A stretch of 64,000 nt of DNA from Shewanella oncorhynchi (GCF_012584455.1 NZ_JABAEB010000005.1:310001-374000); one strand, 5' to 3'. Counted from the first letter of the stretch, positions 38,158 to 47,564 are shown. The notes: generated by a model from the letters alone, not told the origin. Program-made: numbers and translations.

Positions 38158-39057
38158 TCAATAAGCCTCGGGTGGATTCGCCAACATAAAATCAATTAAC
38201 AGTCTGACTCGTAAGGGCAGGTTGTCTCGATCGCGATACATCAAGTAGGCGGTACGCGGAATACCTTGCCACTCGGGCAGTATTTGAATGAGTTTGCCAC
38301 TTCGTATCTGTTCACTCGCCATGCTGATGGGTATGAGTCCAATCCCAAGCCCCGCCACCACGGCCTGACAGGCAATCGCCATATCATCGACGGCTAATTT
38401 GATATTCCCCCTTGGTTCAAACTCGACATTTTGCCCTGTGCTATTGTGCTGTAAACGCCACGTTTTTGTGGGCTTGGCGATGATAACCGGATGCTGATCC
38501 AGCTCTTCAATGGATTGCAGCGCATGCCACTGCGTTGCCGATGTGCTGGTGCAAAGTACAAAGCTAATCGTGGTAAGTGGCCTTGCAATCCAATCGGGAT
38601 CTTTAGGTTCGCCCACTCGAAAGGCGATATCGATGGCGTTTTCACTGACATCGATATTCATGTTCGACAGACTTAAATCGATATCAATATTGGGATAATG
38701 CCGTTGGAAGGCGTTGAGTGATTCACCCAGCCAGCGATAGGTTGTATTGATGGGCGCCGAGATCCGCAATTTGCCAACCGCTTGATGTTTATCCGCATGC
38801 AACTCACCAGATACCTGGTTTAACTCGATAAACAGCGGGCCGCAGCGTTCGAGATACCGCTGACCTGTGGCGGTAAGGTTGACTCTATGGGCGTCTCTGT
38901 GCGGTAAACGCAGACCTAAGGATTGTTCTAACAGATTGATTCGACGGCTTAAGGTTGAAGGTGGAATGCCTAAGTGCTGCGCCGCGAGCTTAAAACTCCC
39001 TTGCTGTGCCACTACCCAAAATAAGCGCATATCGTCTAAGGAATAATTAAGTTTCAT
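38158..39057 (-). CDS. LysR-family transcriptional regulator
   Basis: 299 residues. N-terminal HTH (about 5-65): LDDMRLFWVVAQQGSFKLAAQHLGIPPSTLSRRINLLEQSLGLRLPHRD. The effector domain has LRISAPINTTYRWLGESLNAFQRHYPNIDIDLSLS, of the CrgA/AaeR-like subgroup. It is divergent from a DMT exporter (91 bases between starts), which is the likely target. Confidence 0.9.
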   Translation of the reverse strand: MKLNYSLDDMRLFWVVAQQGSFKLAAQHLGIPPSTLSRRINLLEQSLGLRLPHRDAHRVNLTATGQRYLERCGPLFIELNQVSGELHADKHQAVGKLRISAPINTTYRWLGESLNAFQRHYPNIDIDLSLSNMNIDVSENAIDIAFRVGEPKDPDWIARPLTTISFVLCTSTSATQWHALQSIEELDQHPVIIAKPTKTWRLQHNSTGQNVEFEPRGNIKLAVDDMAIACQAVVAGLGIGLIPISMASEQIRSGKLIQILPEWQGIPRTAYLMYRDRDNLPLRVRLLIDFMLANPPEAY

Positions 39058-39148
39058 ATTTGGAATTTAAGCTCTCAATTTTGTTCGTTTTAATAATATA
39101 TGAAACTTATAAACTAAGCTCAATCCCAATTACCTCCTAGAGGCCGAT

Positions 39149-40081
39149 ATGAAATCCCATACACCTTACATGACATTCGTTTGTCTACTGATTTGCGTTT
39201 TTAGCTGGGGCAGTGTGTTTCCGATTGCTAAGCGAGTGCTGGAGGAGATGTCAGGAGAGTCCCTCGTCTTCTGGCGTTTTACCATTGCGGCTGTGACTCT
39301 AGCGTTATATATCGTTTTTACTCGTCAGGTTTGGCCCAAATTGAGTTTGGCGCAATATATTGTCATAGCGTTAGTGGGTGTGATTGGTGTGGGCGGCTTA
39401 AATCTGGCGTTATTTAATGGCCTGCAGCATACCTCTGCTGCCAATGGTGCCTTGATTATGGCACTCAGCCCGCTGGTGACTTCAATCGTCAATGGGCTAT
39501 TACAGCGTGAATGGCTCAGCAGACAACAAGTGTTTAGCTTAGTGGGCGGATTGGCGGGCGTACTGCTAGTGATCACCAACGGTAGTGTTCAGCAGTTGCT
39601 CAACTTTAGTTTTAACCAAGGTGATGTGATGATTGCCGCCGGCATGTTGGCGTGGAGTGGTTATACCATTTGTTCGCAACGGGTCTGCCATTGGTTGCCT
39701 GTGTTGCCATTTACCTTGCTGAGTATGATAGCTGCCAGTGTGTCTATGTCCGTGGTTGGGCTTTGCCGAGGTGAGTTTCACCCTTGGCTGGATTTGATGG
39801 AACTGTCGGCAACGGCTTTTTCTAGCGTGCTCTACATAGGTTTGTTCGCCACTGTGCTCGGTTATCTGTTTTGGATTAACGGTGTTAAGGCGCTTGGCCC
39901 CGCTAAGGCATCGATTTTTTTTAATCTCGTGCCCGTTTTTGCAGCATTAACGGCGTTAGCCATGGGGCAGGCGGTGACGGAAATTCAATTGGTAGGGATG
40001 CTGATAGTGATCCTTGCGTTGATGTTACCTATGTTAGTCAACTTACGCGCGGCAAGAGGCTTAGTGGTTAAGCGCTGCTAA
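39149..40081 (+). CDS. EamA-family (DMT) metabolite exporter
   Basis: 310 residues, ten helices in two EamA repeats. The first is LLICVFSWGSVFPIAKRVLEEMSGESLVFWRFTIAAVTLALY. The second has ATVLGYLFWINGVKALGPAKASIFFNLVPVFAALTALAMGQ. Substrate unknown. The divergent LysR gene probably controls it. A long-looped stem (AAGGGAGCA / TGCTCCCTT, 40109-40158) follows. Confidence 0.9.
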   Translation: MKSHTPYMTFVCLLICVFSWGSVFPIAKRVLEEMSGESLVFWRFTIAAVTLALYIVFTRQVWPKLSLAQYIVIALVGVIGVGGLNLALFNGLQHTSAANGALIMALSPLVTSIVNGLLQREWLSRQQVFSLVGGLAGVLLVITNGSVQQLLNFSFNQGDVMIAAGMLAWSGYTICSQRVCHWLPVLPFTLLSMIAASVSMSVVGLCRGEFHPWLDLMELSATAFSSVLYIGLFATVLGYLFWINGVKALGPAKASIFFNLVPVFAALTALAMGQAVTEIQLVGMLIVILALMLPMLVNLRAARGLVVKRC

Positions 40082-40234
40082 TCGGTGCTAGCTTTGCTGT
40101 TTAAATATAAGGGAGCACCTGAATTCAGATAATCACTGCGACAGGTTTATGCTCCCTTATTCGTTTGAGGGGACCTTTCAAACATCACTGATTTACAAAA
40201 GGTAACTTATATAAAAGTTTTCACTCTCAACAAA

Positions 40235-41881
40235 TTACAGTTTAAAGCGGCTGACCAGCGCCGTGAGATTACTCGCCATTGACGAGAGTTGTACGCTTGC
40301 TGCGTAGATTTCATCAGTGGTTCTTAGACTTTCCTCCGACTGTTCGGCAATGTGTTGAATATTTTGATGACTCTCGTTGGCCATAGTGGTTTGCGCTTTA
40401 GCCGCGAGGGCGATTTGATTGTTCATCTCACTAATTTGGCTGACCATTTCTGCAATATGCGCTAAGGCTTCACCGGCATTACTGGCGGCTTCTACGCTTG
40501 AGATAGCCTTTTCATTACCGATATTAATCGCTGCCACAGCGCTTTGAGTGCCATTTTGCACATTGGCGATCATTAATTTAATTTCTTCGGTTGATTGGTG
40601 AGTCTTAGAGGCGAGGGATCGCACTTCATCGGCAACCACTGCAAAGCCGCGTCCTTGTTCGCCTGCTCGCGCCGCTTCAATTGCGGCGTTAAGGGCTAAT
40701 AGATTCGTCTGTTCGGCAATGGCTTGAATCACCTCGAGCACGCGGCCGATATGTTGGCCTTCCTGTTCGAGTTTATTGATCTGCATTTCTGCCGTGCCTA
40801 CATCTCCCGCAAGTTCACGAATCACATTGATGGTTTTTTTCACTCTTGCCTGACCGTCGGCGGTAAATACGTCGGCTTGTTTAGCTGCATCGGCGGCATG
40901 ACTGGCACTGACTGATACTTCTTGCACTGATGCGGCAATATGATCGCTGGCATCGGCGATTCTGTGGGTTGCAGCTTGTTGATCCATTAAGTTATGTTTT
41001 GCTGATGCGCTGGTTTTGGCTAGACCTTCGGCAGCGGTGTTGAGTTCTGATGTAGACTGTTTAAATTGCGAGATAATGCCATGTAAGTTATCGAGAAAAT
41101 GATTGAATGCCTTGGCGAGATCACCAAGCTCGTCTTTAGAGGTTAAGTGGACTCGTTCGGTCAAATCGCCATCACCATCGGTAATGTCGTGGATTTTTGC
41201 GAGTAAAACCGCCAGCGGTTTGCTGATGAGTTTAGGCAGTGCAACGATAAAGAGTATGCAGATCAAGAGACTGATGGCTAAGGCAATTAACTGCATCTGT
41301 TGTCCATGATTGGCATCATCATCTACTTGGGCTATCGCTGCGGTAGTATTACTATTTAAATCATTGATTAAATGATTAATGTTCTGGTGTAATTGCTCGA
41401 ATTGCGTTGCTGCTTGACCGAAACTAAGATCAATCGCCGTCGTTCTACCGTTACGGCCATTTTGGGTGCGTTGATTACTGATTTCTGTGGTTGTCGCTCG
41501 CCAAGTATCGAAACTGCGATTCAATTCATTGAGCTTATCTTTAGCGATGGGACTTGTAGTCACATCGGCAAACTTATCAATATGTTCTTTAACGAGAGAG
41601 ATACTATTAGTGTGCTGCTTTAAAAGGTCGTTGTAAGAGTCTGTGCCCACGTTAACAAACATCAGGCTGCGCTCGGCCACTTGAGCTTGATAAAGCTCTT
41701 TATCGGCTTGTAGTAGTTCAGATTGGCTAGGTAAGTATTCAAGCGCGAGTGTATTCGCGCTGTGATTTAAGGCTTTGAGTCCTAAAATGCCAGTTGAAGA
41801 GGCGAAGATGACTACGCCAGCGAGTAGCAGACTTGGATAAGTCAGTTTCTGATTAACGGATAGATCTTTATACCATTCCAT
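40235..41881 (-). CDS. Methyl-accepting chemotaxis protein
   Basis: 548 residues from ATG 41881, with GGAGG eight bases upstream; a GTG two codons earlier is too close to it. A first membrane segment (about 14-35), a four-helix periplasmic sensor ([31 protein letters not shown]), a second membrane segment (about 193-213), HAMP ([26 protein letters not shown]) and the signalling hairpin [39 protein letters not shown] are present. It resembles the chemoreceptor at 6738. A secreted PDC-like protein lies just upstream on the same strand. Confidence 0.95.
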   Translation of the reverse strand: MEWYKDLSVNQKLTYPSLLLAGVVIFASSTGILGLKALNHSANTLALEYLPSQSELLQADKELYQAQVAERSLMFVNVGTDSYNDLLKQHTNSISLVKEHIDKFADVTTSPIAKDKLNELNRSFDTWRATTTEISNQRTQNGRNGRTTAIDLSFGQAATQFEQLHQNINHLINDLNSNTTAAIAQVDDDANHGQQMQLIALAISLLICILFIVALPKLISKPLAVLLAKIHDITDGDGDLTERVHLTSKDELGDLAKAFNHFLDNLHGIISQFKQSTSELNTAAEGLAKTSASAKHNLMDQQAATHRIADASDHIAASVQEVSVSASHAADAAKQADVFTADGQARVKKTINVIRELAGDVGTAEMQINKLEQEGQHIGRVLEVIQAIAEQTNLLALNAAIEAARAGEQGRGFAVVADEVRSLASKTHQSTEEIKLMIANVQNGTQSAVAAINIGNEKAISSVEAASNAGEALAHIAEMVSQISEMNNQIALAAKAQTTMANESHQNIQHIAEQSEESLRTTDEIYAASVQLSSMASNLTALVSRFKL

Positions 41882-41976
41882 AGTCACGCCCTCCTTGATT
41901 GATGCACTGAAAAGGTGAGAGCCGCAGTAACCTCTGTGGTAAGAGGATGCAGCCCATCACTGGCGTTCTCTGGTAA

Positions 41977-42531
41977 TTAGAGTCCAAATTGATCTAGGTT
42001 GATCCCAATCGTGATAGCACCAATTGCAGCATCGCCATCCATCACTGGAATAGAAATTTGTACTAGATAGGCTTGGGAGCTCTCGTCAAATTTGACCGGA
42101 CCTATGTGTTTATCGCCTTTGCCATTGGCGAATGATTTTTGCCATTTATCCTCATCACCCTGCCAATAATCTGAAGTTTTACTGATCATGGCGACGTTCG
42201 CGCCTTGATTGTCCATGAGGAAAATTTCTTGGTAGTAAGGTTTGCTGGCTTCGAAGGTCGTGAGAAACTTGGCCGCTTCGTTGTTCATCAGGGATGACAT
42301 AAAGTCATCAATACCTGCGGTGGCAATCCATTTCTCATCTAATGTTTTGATTGAATCTAAGCTTTTGCCTTGGGCGTTTTGCGCTTTAACGGCATTCACC
42401 AGTACCACTTCTCTGCCTAATGGCATCAGTGAATCGGCTAGGTCGATAACGGCTTTGGGGACTTCTTCGGCGAAACTGAGGTTACTGCTGAGCAGTAGTG
42501 CGGCGGCAGACAAGATTTTACCAAATTTCAT
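41977..42531 (-). CDS. Secreted protein with PDC/Cache-like fold
   Basis: 184 residues: signal peptide (MKFGKILSAAALLLSSNLSFA, cleaved after SFA), then a domain whose motifs (EIFLMDNQGANVAMISKTSDYWQGDEDKWQKSFANGKGDKHIGPVKFDESSQAYLVQISIPVMDGDAAIGAITIGINLDQF) are those of a PDC/Cache ligand sensor. Such a domain is normally fused to a chemoreceptor or kinase, but here it is free in the periplasm. It ends 96 bases upstream of the chemoreceptor start on the same strand, so both may be in one transcript. A binding-protein role for the receptor is inferred. Confidence 0.75.
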   Translation of the reverse strand: MKFGKILSAAALLLSSNLSFAEEVPKAVIDLADSLMPLGREVVLVNAVKAQNAQGKSLDSIKTLDEKWIATAGIDDFMSSLMNNEAAKFLTTFEASKPYYQEIFLMDNQGANVAMISKTSDYWQGDEDKWQKSFANGKGDKHIGPVKFDESSQAYLVQISIPVMDGDAAIGAITIGINLDQFGL

Positions 42532-42704
42532 GATCTCTATTCCTTAAGGTCACAGTATTGAAGGGGAAAGCGGTTATCTCTAAAAGCGCGATAAGCAAAA
42601 ATACGTTAGGGTCAGACAGAACAACTATAGTAGAAAATTCAAGTTATTCAGTTCTTTCATAAAAATTTTATCGATGGCATTTCTAAACAAATAGAATCCG
42701 CGGT

Positions 42705-42744
42705 AAAAAATAAGGCCACATCTGACTTGATCTGATGTGGCCTT
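42705..42744 (-). terminator. Terminator of pepD
   Basis: AAGGCCACATC / GATGTGGCCTT stem (42712-42722 with 42734-42744), 11-base loop; on the minus strand followed by a T-rich run opposite AAAAAA. Confidence 0.85.
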
Positions 42745-42775
42745 GAATTGAGTGAGCTTGGGTGAGGTTAGAACA

Positions 42776-44251
42776 TTAAGCCTTGACTGGAATGCGCTCG
42801 AGTACGGCTAATAATAATGTCCAATATTGGCCGACTGTGGTGATGTTTACCATTTCGTCTGGACCGTGTGGATAGCGAATGGTGGGGCCAATCGAGACCA
42901 TGTCCATGTCTGGATAGGGTTTCTTGAATAGGCCGCACTCGAGACCCGCATGGATCACCATGATCACTGGCTCTTTGTGGTAAATGTCTTGATAGGTTTC
43001 GCGCACTATTGCCATTACAGGTGAGCTGTTATCTGGCTTCCAGCCTGGGTAAGCACCGCTTAAATCGATATCGGCTCCGGCTAAGTTGGTCAGCGCAGTT
43101 AACATGCCTTCGACTTGAGTACGGCCAGAATCGATCAGCGAGCGGATAAGGCACAGGATAGTGACTTCTTCATCGTTAGTGCTGATAACGCCAACGTTGA
43201 GCGAGGTTTCAGTCACACCTTCGACTTCATCACTCATGCGGATCACGCCGTTCGGGCACACATGCAGCAAATCGATCAGGGTATTTTGGCTGTTTTCGCT
43301 CATCACACGTTTTGGCGTTGGGATAGTGTTTAACACTAAACGCATATCGGGATCGGCAATGGCGAGTTCGGTGCGGATAAGCGCTTCAAACTCAGCGACT
43401 TTTTCGTTTAAGGCGCTGACGTTTTCTTCTGGCAACATAAAGCTGATGTTGGCTTCCCGTGGGATCGCATTACGCAGTGAACCGCCGCTAAATTGGGTCA
43501 ACTCCAATGCTAAATCATCTGCGTTTTCAAAGAGGAAACGCGCTAATAACTTGTTGGCGTTGCCGCGACCTAAGTGAATGTTCACCCCAGAGTGACCCCC
43601 TTTTAAGCCTGATAAGTGCAGGCTAAAGGCTGAGTAACTTTGCTCAGAGGCTTGCCACACCATAGGCAGGGTGATTTGAGCATCGACACCGCCGGCGCAG
43701 CCCATGTAGATTTCACCTTCTTGCTCTGAGTCGGTATTGATCAGAATGTCAGCGTCTAACATGCCCGCCTGTAAACCGAAGGCGCCTGTCATGCCCGCTT
43801 CTTCATCTATCGTCAGCAGCACTTCTAATGGACCGTGCTTGATATCATCAGAGCCTAAAATGGCTAAAGCCGATGCCATGCCAATACCGTTATCTGAACC
43901 TAAGGTTGTACCCTTGGCTTTAACCCAATCGCCATCGACATAAGCTTCGATAGAATCTTTAGTAAAATCATGCACTTTATCGGCATTTTTTTGTGGCACC
44001 ATATCGATATGGGCTTGAATAACCACGATTTTACGATCTTCCATACCCGGCGTCGCAGGTTTACGGATGATCACGTTGCCAACGGCATCCTCAACGACGG
44101 CAAGTTGTTTGCTTTTAGCCCACGCTTGAATGTGCTGGCTTAATGCTTGCTCATGCTTAGATGGATGGGGAATCGCGCAAATTTGTTCGAACCATTGCCA
44201 TAATGGCTGCGGGTATAACTGACTTAAGGCTGTCACTTGAGTGTCCCTCAT
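42776..44251 (-). CDS. pepD: Aminoacyl-histidine dipeptidase (M20 family)
   Basis: 491 residues. The M20 di-zinc residues are seen in QAHIDMVPQK, TLGSDNGIGMA, TIDEEAGMTGAFGL, ADILINTDSEQEGEIYMGCAGG and the C-terminal HAGLECGLF. It has the PepD lid domain (HLSGLKGGHSGVNIHLGRGNANK). It hydrolyses Xaa-His and other dipeptides in the cytoplasm. Divergent from the M17 peptidase gene. Confidence 0.95.
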   Translation of the reverse strand: MRDTQVTALSQLYPQPLWQWFEQICAIPHPSKHEQALSQHIQAWAKSKQLAVVEDAVGNVIIRKPATPGMEDRKIVVIQAHIDMVPQKNADKVHDFTKDSIEAYVDGDWVKAKGTTLGSDNGIGMASALAILGSDDIKHGPLEVLLTIDEEAGMTGAFGLQAGMLDADILINTDSEQEGEIYMGCAGGVDAQITLPMVWQASEQSYSAFSLHLSGLKGGHSGVNIHLGRGNANKLLARFLFENADDLALELTQFSGGSLRNAIPREANISFMLPEENVSALNEKVAEFEALIRTELAIADPDMRLVLNTIPTPKRVMSENSQNTLIDLLHVCPNGVIRMSDEVEGVTETSLNVGVISTNDEEVTILCLIRSLIDSGRTQVEGMLTALTNLAGADIDLSGAYPGWKPDNSSPVMAIVRETYQDIYHKEPVIMVIHAGLECGLFKKPYPDMDMVSIGPTIRYPHGPDEMVNITTVGQYWTLLLAVLERIPVKA

Positions 44252-44455
44252 AAGGTCTTGTGGGTATAGGGCAAATTTGCGGCCATTCTACCACATTCTG
44301 TGCAGCCAAATAATCTCAGCGTCACAGGCTTTTGGTGAGCTGGCAGCCAAAGTTTCCAGTTCGATTTTTTCTGGGAGTGTCGGTACCACTTTTAGATTGG
44401 TAATTAAGCGATAGAGCGGGAATAATGCAGGCACAATAATGAAAAAGGATGGGTC

Positions 44456-45994
44456 ATGTTTCAAGTTAACTTCGTTGATGTAAAAGCAGAAAATGCCATT
44501 TTTGATGGTGAAGGCTGGGATGCGGTTGTGGTGGTGACGCCCGATCTGGATTCTATCGGTTTTGATGAGATAGGTTTATTGGCTCAGCACGGTGCCCACG
44601 TGGATAAGCGCGTGGGTAAGAGCCCGACATTATTGTTTGCCCCAGGGCTTGCGGGAGGGCGTTTGATCATTGCCCCTGTCACCCAAGTGAATGACGAGTA
44701 TGTGGACGTGCGAGTCTATGCCAATGCTGCAAGGGCAGCGATTGCCATTGCAAAAGACGCAGGTGCAAAACGTCCATTGTTATATGTAGTGCCATCGAAG
44801 GACTCACGTTTTAGTTTTGCCTCTGAAGTCGCAGCATTAGCTTGCGGTCAAGAACTGTGGCAAACCTTAGAGCTGCGTGAAGCGACTGGTTTAACGCCTG
44901 CATTTGAGTCTATAGGGTTATTATCTTCATCAACCCATAACAGCAATTTGCTCAATGCCTTAGAAGCGGGCCGCGTATTAGCGCGGGATTTGTGTGGTAC
45001 TGAACCTGAGCGCATGTCGGCTAAAGCCTTTGCGGACTATTGTTTGCAATCCTTTGCGGGCAGCGTGATCAAAACCGCTGTGGTGGAAGACAGAGATATT
45101 TTAGAGCGTGATTATCCGCTGCTCAGTGCTGTGGCGCGTTCTTCTTTTGCCGTCGGTCGTCATCAGCCTCGCGTGGTGAAACTAGAGTATCTGCCAGAGG
45201 GTCAAGTGACTCGCACTTTCCTGTTTGCGGGTAAGGGCGTGATTTACGATACCGGCGGCGCCGATCTGAAAGTCGGCGGCGCTATGGCGGGTATGAGTCG
45301 TGATAAAGGCGGCGCTTCTGCCGTAGCGGGTTTATTTAAAACTCTGTCAATGCTCAAGCCTAAAGGTATTCGAGTGATTGCCGAGTTAGGTTTAGTGCGT
45401 AACAGCATAGGCAGCGAAGCCTTCGTGACCGATGAAATTATTACGAGCCATGCGGGTGTGCGGGTACGAATTGGTAATACGGATGCCGAAGGGCGCTTAG
45501 TACTGGCGGATTTACTGAGCCATTTACGCATCAAAGCCGTGTCGGCGGTGAAGCCTGAGATGTTTTCGGTAGCAACACTCACAGGTCATGTCGTACGTTG
45601 TTATGGCAGCTATCCCGCGGCGGTGGAAAACTCAGTAGCGAGTTCACAGCAATGCGCTGTCACTTTACAGCAGCAGGCGACTCAATGGGGCGAACCCTTT
45701 GAAGTGTCTACATTACGCCCTGAAGACTTCGCTAAGATCCGCGATGTGTCAGGCGCTGCTGAAATATTATCTTCCAATAATGCGCCATCATCGATTACCG
45801 CCCGTGGACATCAGTATCCCGCGGCGTTTTTACTGAAAGCCTCTGGACTATTTGATCATGGGGTTAATGCCCCTATTCCCTTGGCTTACACACACTTAGA
45901 TATTGCAGGCAGTGCAACAGAAGGTGATCCGCTCTACGGCAAACCTACAGCGAGTCCGCTGGTGGGCTTGTATCAATATCTGATCAATCGCTAA
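44456..45994 (+). CDS. M17 leucyl aminopeptidase family protein
   Basis: 512 residues. The signature NTDAEGRLVLADLL (about 341-354) and the metal-binding segment GKGVIYDTGGADLKVGG are present; in PepA the latter reads GKGITFDSGGISIKP, so this is a variant subgroup. MAGMSRDKGGASAVAG replaces MKYDMGGAA. Zn ligands (Lys, Asp, Asp, Glu) appear retained. The N-terminal domain is unlike E. coli PepA. Expected to remove N-terminal residues from peptides. Divergent from pepD (204 bases between starts). Confidence 0.85.
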   Translation: MFQVNFVDVKAENAIFDGEGWDAVVVVTPDLDSIGFDEIGLLAQHGAHVDKRVGKSPTLLFAPGLAGGRLIIAPVTQVNDEYVDVRVYANAARAAIAIAKDAGAKRPLLYVVPSKDSRFSFASEVAALACGQELWQTLELREATGLTPAFESIGLLSSSTHNSNLLNALEAGRVLARDLCGTEPERMSAKAFADYCLQSFAGSVIKTAVVEDRDILERDYPLLSAVARSSFAVGRHQPRVVKLEYLPEGQVTRTFLFAGKGVIYDTGGADLKVGGAMAGMSRDKGGASAVAGLFKTLSMLKPKGIRVIAELGLVRNSIGSEAFVTDEIITSHAGVRVRIGNTDAEGRLVLADLLSHLRIKAVSAVKPEMFSVATLTGHVVRCYGSYPAAVENSVASSQQCAVTLQQQATQWGEPFEVSTLRPEDFAKIRDVSGAAEILSSNNAPSSITARGHQYPAAFLLKASGLFDHGVNAPIPLAYTHLDIAGSATEGDPLYGKPTASPLVGLYQYLINR

Positions 45995-46214
45995 CGATTT
46001 GTGGTAACAAATAGAAATAATTCTGTAATATCTTATTTATTAGATATTTACAGGGTTATTTCTGTTTTTCTGTGAAGCAGGTCGCCATTAACCTCACTAT
46101 AATTGTGTAATTTAATTACATTAAAAAGCCTTAATCAAAAAAAATACAAATAAAGGTTGTAATAAAACTACAAATCCATATAATTACTTTCGTGGATTAG
46201 GCACTACACCTTTC

Positions 46215-46358
46215 CTCTCTAGTCTATCCAGGATGGATATTTTTCTCCAAGGACCTGAGTGACAAGTCGTCTCAACGGATATGAGAATCTCTAGTTCCAA
46301 GGAACCGAGCCAAGCTTCACTAGAGTACTTAATCACAACTAATTTAGGAGTATTGACT
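46215..46358 (+). promoter_or_regulatory. Structured leader with GGA-containing stem-loops
   Basis: Successive stem-loops: TATCC-AGGAT-GGATA (46225-46239), TCTCA...TGAGA (46270-46286, loop ACGGATA), and CTCTAGT...ACTAGAG (46289-46325) enclosing GTTCCAAGGAAC. GGA lies in each loop or inner hairpin, and GGA occurs again in the ribosome site (AGGAG 46346). This is the pattern bound by CsrA/RsmA. It immediately precedes the 32-aa ORF. The pairing was done by eye, without energy calculation. Confidence 0.45.
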
Positions 46359-46457
46359 ATGTCTTATACAGGCAACAACCATATTTATTGGCAAAACACT
46401 TGGTTTAACACTGATGTTTTGCGTGGCGGTTTATTCGCCATGAGCTTTAAGGCCTAA
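46359..46457 (+). CDS. Candidate 32-aa small protein
   Basis: ATG 46359 to TAA 46455-46457. The peptide begins MSYTGNNHIYWQNTWFNTDV and continues LRGGLFAMSFKA. It is preceded by TTTAGGAG with an 8-base spacing, an excellent ribosome site. Aromatic-rich (two W, two Y, three F), no long hydrophobic helix. Family not recognised. It might be a leader peptide, a small regulatory peptide or a coding-dispensable part of a regulatory RNA. Confidence 0.5.
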   Translation: MSYTGNNHIYWQNTWFNTDVLRGGLFAMSFKA

Positions 46458-46554
46458 CCCTCCTTAAAGTTTGAGTTTCCATCATCCATCAACCTTTGTA
46501 TCGCCTTTTTTGGCGTGTTTAGACTCAAGTAGCATATTGATGTTTTTGCATGGA

Positions 46555-46649
46555 TATGCCAGGTTTTTCCCGCTAGCGCGGTAATGTACTTCCCCGAAAG
46601 GGACGCTTGAAATATGTCTTTGCCTGCTCATTGAGCAGGCTTTTTTTTG
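46555..46649 (+). ncRNA. Candidate small RNA or structured 3' tail
   Basis: After the 32-aa ORF, stem-loops CCGC-TA-GCGG-like (46570-46582) and TCCC-CGAA-AGGGA (46590-46603) are followed by the terminator stem GCCTGCT / AGCAGGC and eight T. Consecutive hairpins with a long U-tail are typical of Hfq-binding sRNAs, or of the 3' end of the upstream transcript. No promoter of its own was convincing. Confidence 0.3.
46622..46649 (+). terminator. Strong Rho-independent terminator
   Basis: GCCTGCT / AGCAGGC stem with a short loop, followed by TTTTTTTT and, after GTC, another T8. It closes the transcript of the 32-aa ORF region. Confidence 0.9.
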
Positions 46650-46807
46650 TCTTTTTTTTGCTTAAGCGTTTAACGGTTTTGCCTGATGGTAATGAGCGTA
46701 AATGGTTCGTGTTAGAAGTGATGCGGTATGGACAACAAATGGATATGGGGTTCAATATACAAGCTATCGGCTTATCGCTTGTGATACTTGTTACTCAGGG
46801 ACTGTTT

Positions 46808-47128
46808 ATGGACACTAAGCTGTTTTTTCAAAATGGTAAGTTAACACTGGATATCAACCCCAGTGAGATGCGAATGTCGCATTGGGTTTATGCGCCTGTG
46901 TTAATCAATACTGAAACGGCGGAAGTGCTTTTTGATTTATCAGGGAAGGGCTGGGATTTTCGGTCTGCAGAAGAAAATGGTGATGACATCATTTTAAAGC
47001 TTGCCCGTTATCCTGATGCGAACAATGTATTTAGGCTCGTTCTGAATATATCAAAAGACCGAGCAAGCCTTAACGGTAATATTTTTTCAATTAATGATGT
47101 ATGTAAGGTATTAGAGGATATTGTCTAA
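46808..47128 (+). CDS. Hypothetical protein, 106 aa
   Basis: From ATG 46808 (MDTKLFFQNGKLTLDINPSE) with CAGGGA upstream. The frame is open back to 46607, but that part crosses a terminator; in-frame ATGs at 46721, 46739 and 46745 remain possible and would add a hydrophobic N-terminal segment. The product looks like a small soluble beta-rich protein (WVYAPVLINTETAEVLFDLSGKGWDF, FRLVLNISKDRASLNGNIF). No family recognised; isolated gene. Confidence 0.6.
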   Translation: MDTKLFFQNGKLTLDINPSEMRMSHWVYAPVLINTETAEVLFDLSGKGWDFRSAEENGDDIILKLARYPDANNVFRLVLNISKDRASLNGNIFSINDVCKVLEDIV

Positions 47129-47174
47129 CAAGTGATATATAGATGTTTTAATTTTTATATATAAATCATAGTCT

Positions 47175-47519
47175 TTAATCTGCAAAGATATATGCGGCAA
47201 ACCCTACCCAACTTAGTAGTAAAAGCGTTATGGCAATCCAAGTCGCGGTGGTGAACTGACGTTGAGATTCGAATAACTCGTCTGAATCCTCTAGTTCATC
47301 AGTGTCATTAACTGTGCGAGATTTTGCTCTCAACTGTTGTTTACGTGCTTTATCCCGTTCGCGAGCTTTGGCTTTTTGCAGCTTTTTATATTCAGCTATG
47401 CCTTTTTCTATCCCTTGGGCAATGAGTTTAGTTTGCTCTTTGGTTTGGCCCGGCTTTTGGGTGGCTTTGGCTGCGACCAGTGCTTCTTGTTGAGTTTCTG
47501 TTGAGATAGTGGGTTTCAT
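47175..47519 (-). CDS. DUF2956 family protein
   Basis: 114 residues. ETQQEALVAAKATQKPGQTKEQTKLIAQGIEKGIAEYKKLQKAKARERDKARKQ is the DUF2956 signature: a highly charged, probably coiled helix. The C-terminal membrane helix (about 92-112) makes it a tail-anchored or single-pass inner-membrane protein with the charged part cytosolic. Function unknown. A 4x hexanucleotide repeat lies about 20 bases upstream of the start. Confidence 0.85.
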   Translation of the reverse strand: MKPTISTETQQEALVAAKATQKPGQTKEQTKLIAQGIEKGIAEYKKLQKAKARERDKARKQQLRAKSRTVNDTDELEDSDELFESQRQFTTATWIAITLLLLSWVGFAAYIFAD

Positions 47520-47540
47520 CTGGGCTCTGCCTAAATTAAT

Positions 47541-47564
47541 GCGGCTGCGGCTGCGGCTGCGGCT
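47541..47564. repeat. Hexanucleotide tandem repeat (GCGGCT)4
   Basis: Four perfect GCGGCT units, between the DUF2956 start (47519) and the hmuV stop (47647). It lies in the leader or promoter of the DUF2956 gene. Such repeats can change copy number by slippage. Confidence 0.85.

Noticed and set aside
46215..46358. A complete CsrB-type sRNA
   Set aside because: Only about five GGA motifs and an ORF follows, whereas CsrB has many repeats; kept as leader/CsrA-target hypothesis only.
46359..46457. Similarity of the 32-aa ORF to DUF3265 (integron cassette ORF)
   Set aside because: Only a vague W/GG pattern and no attC site nearby.
46607..46807. Long N-terminal extension of the 106-aa hypothetical protein
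   Set aside because: It runs through a strong terminator at 46622-46649.
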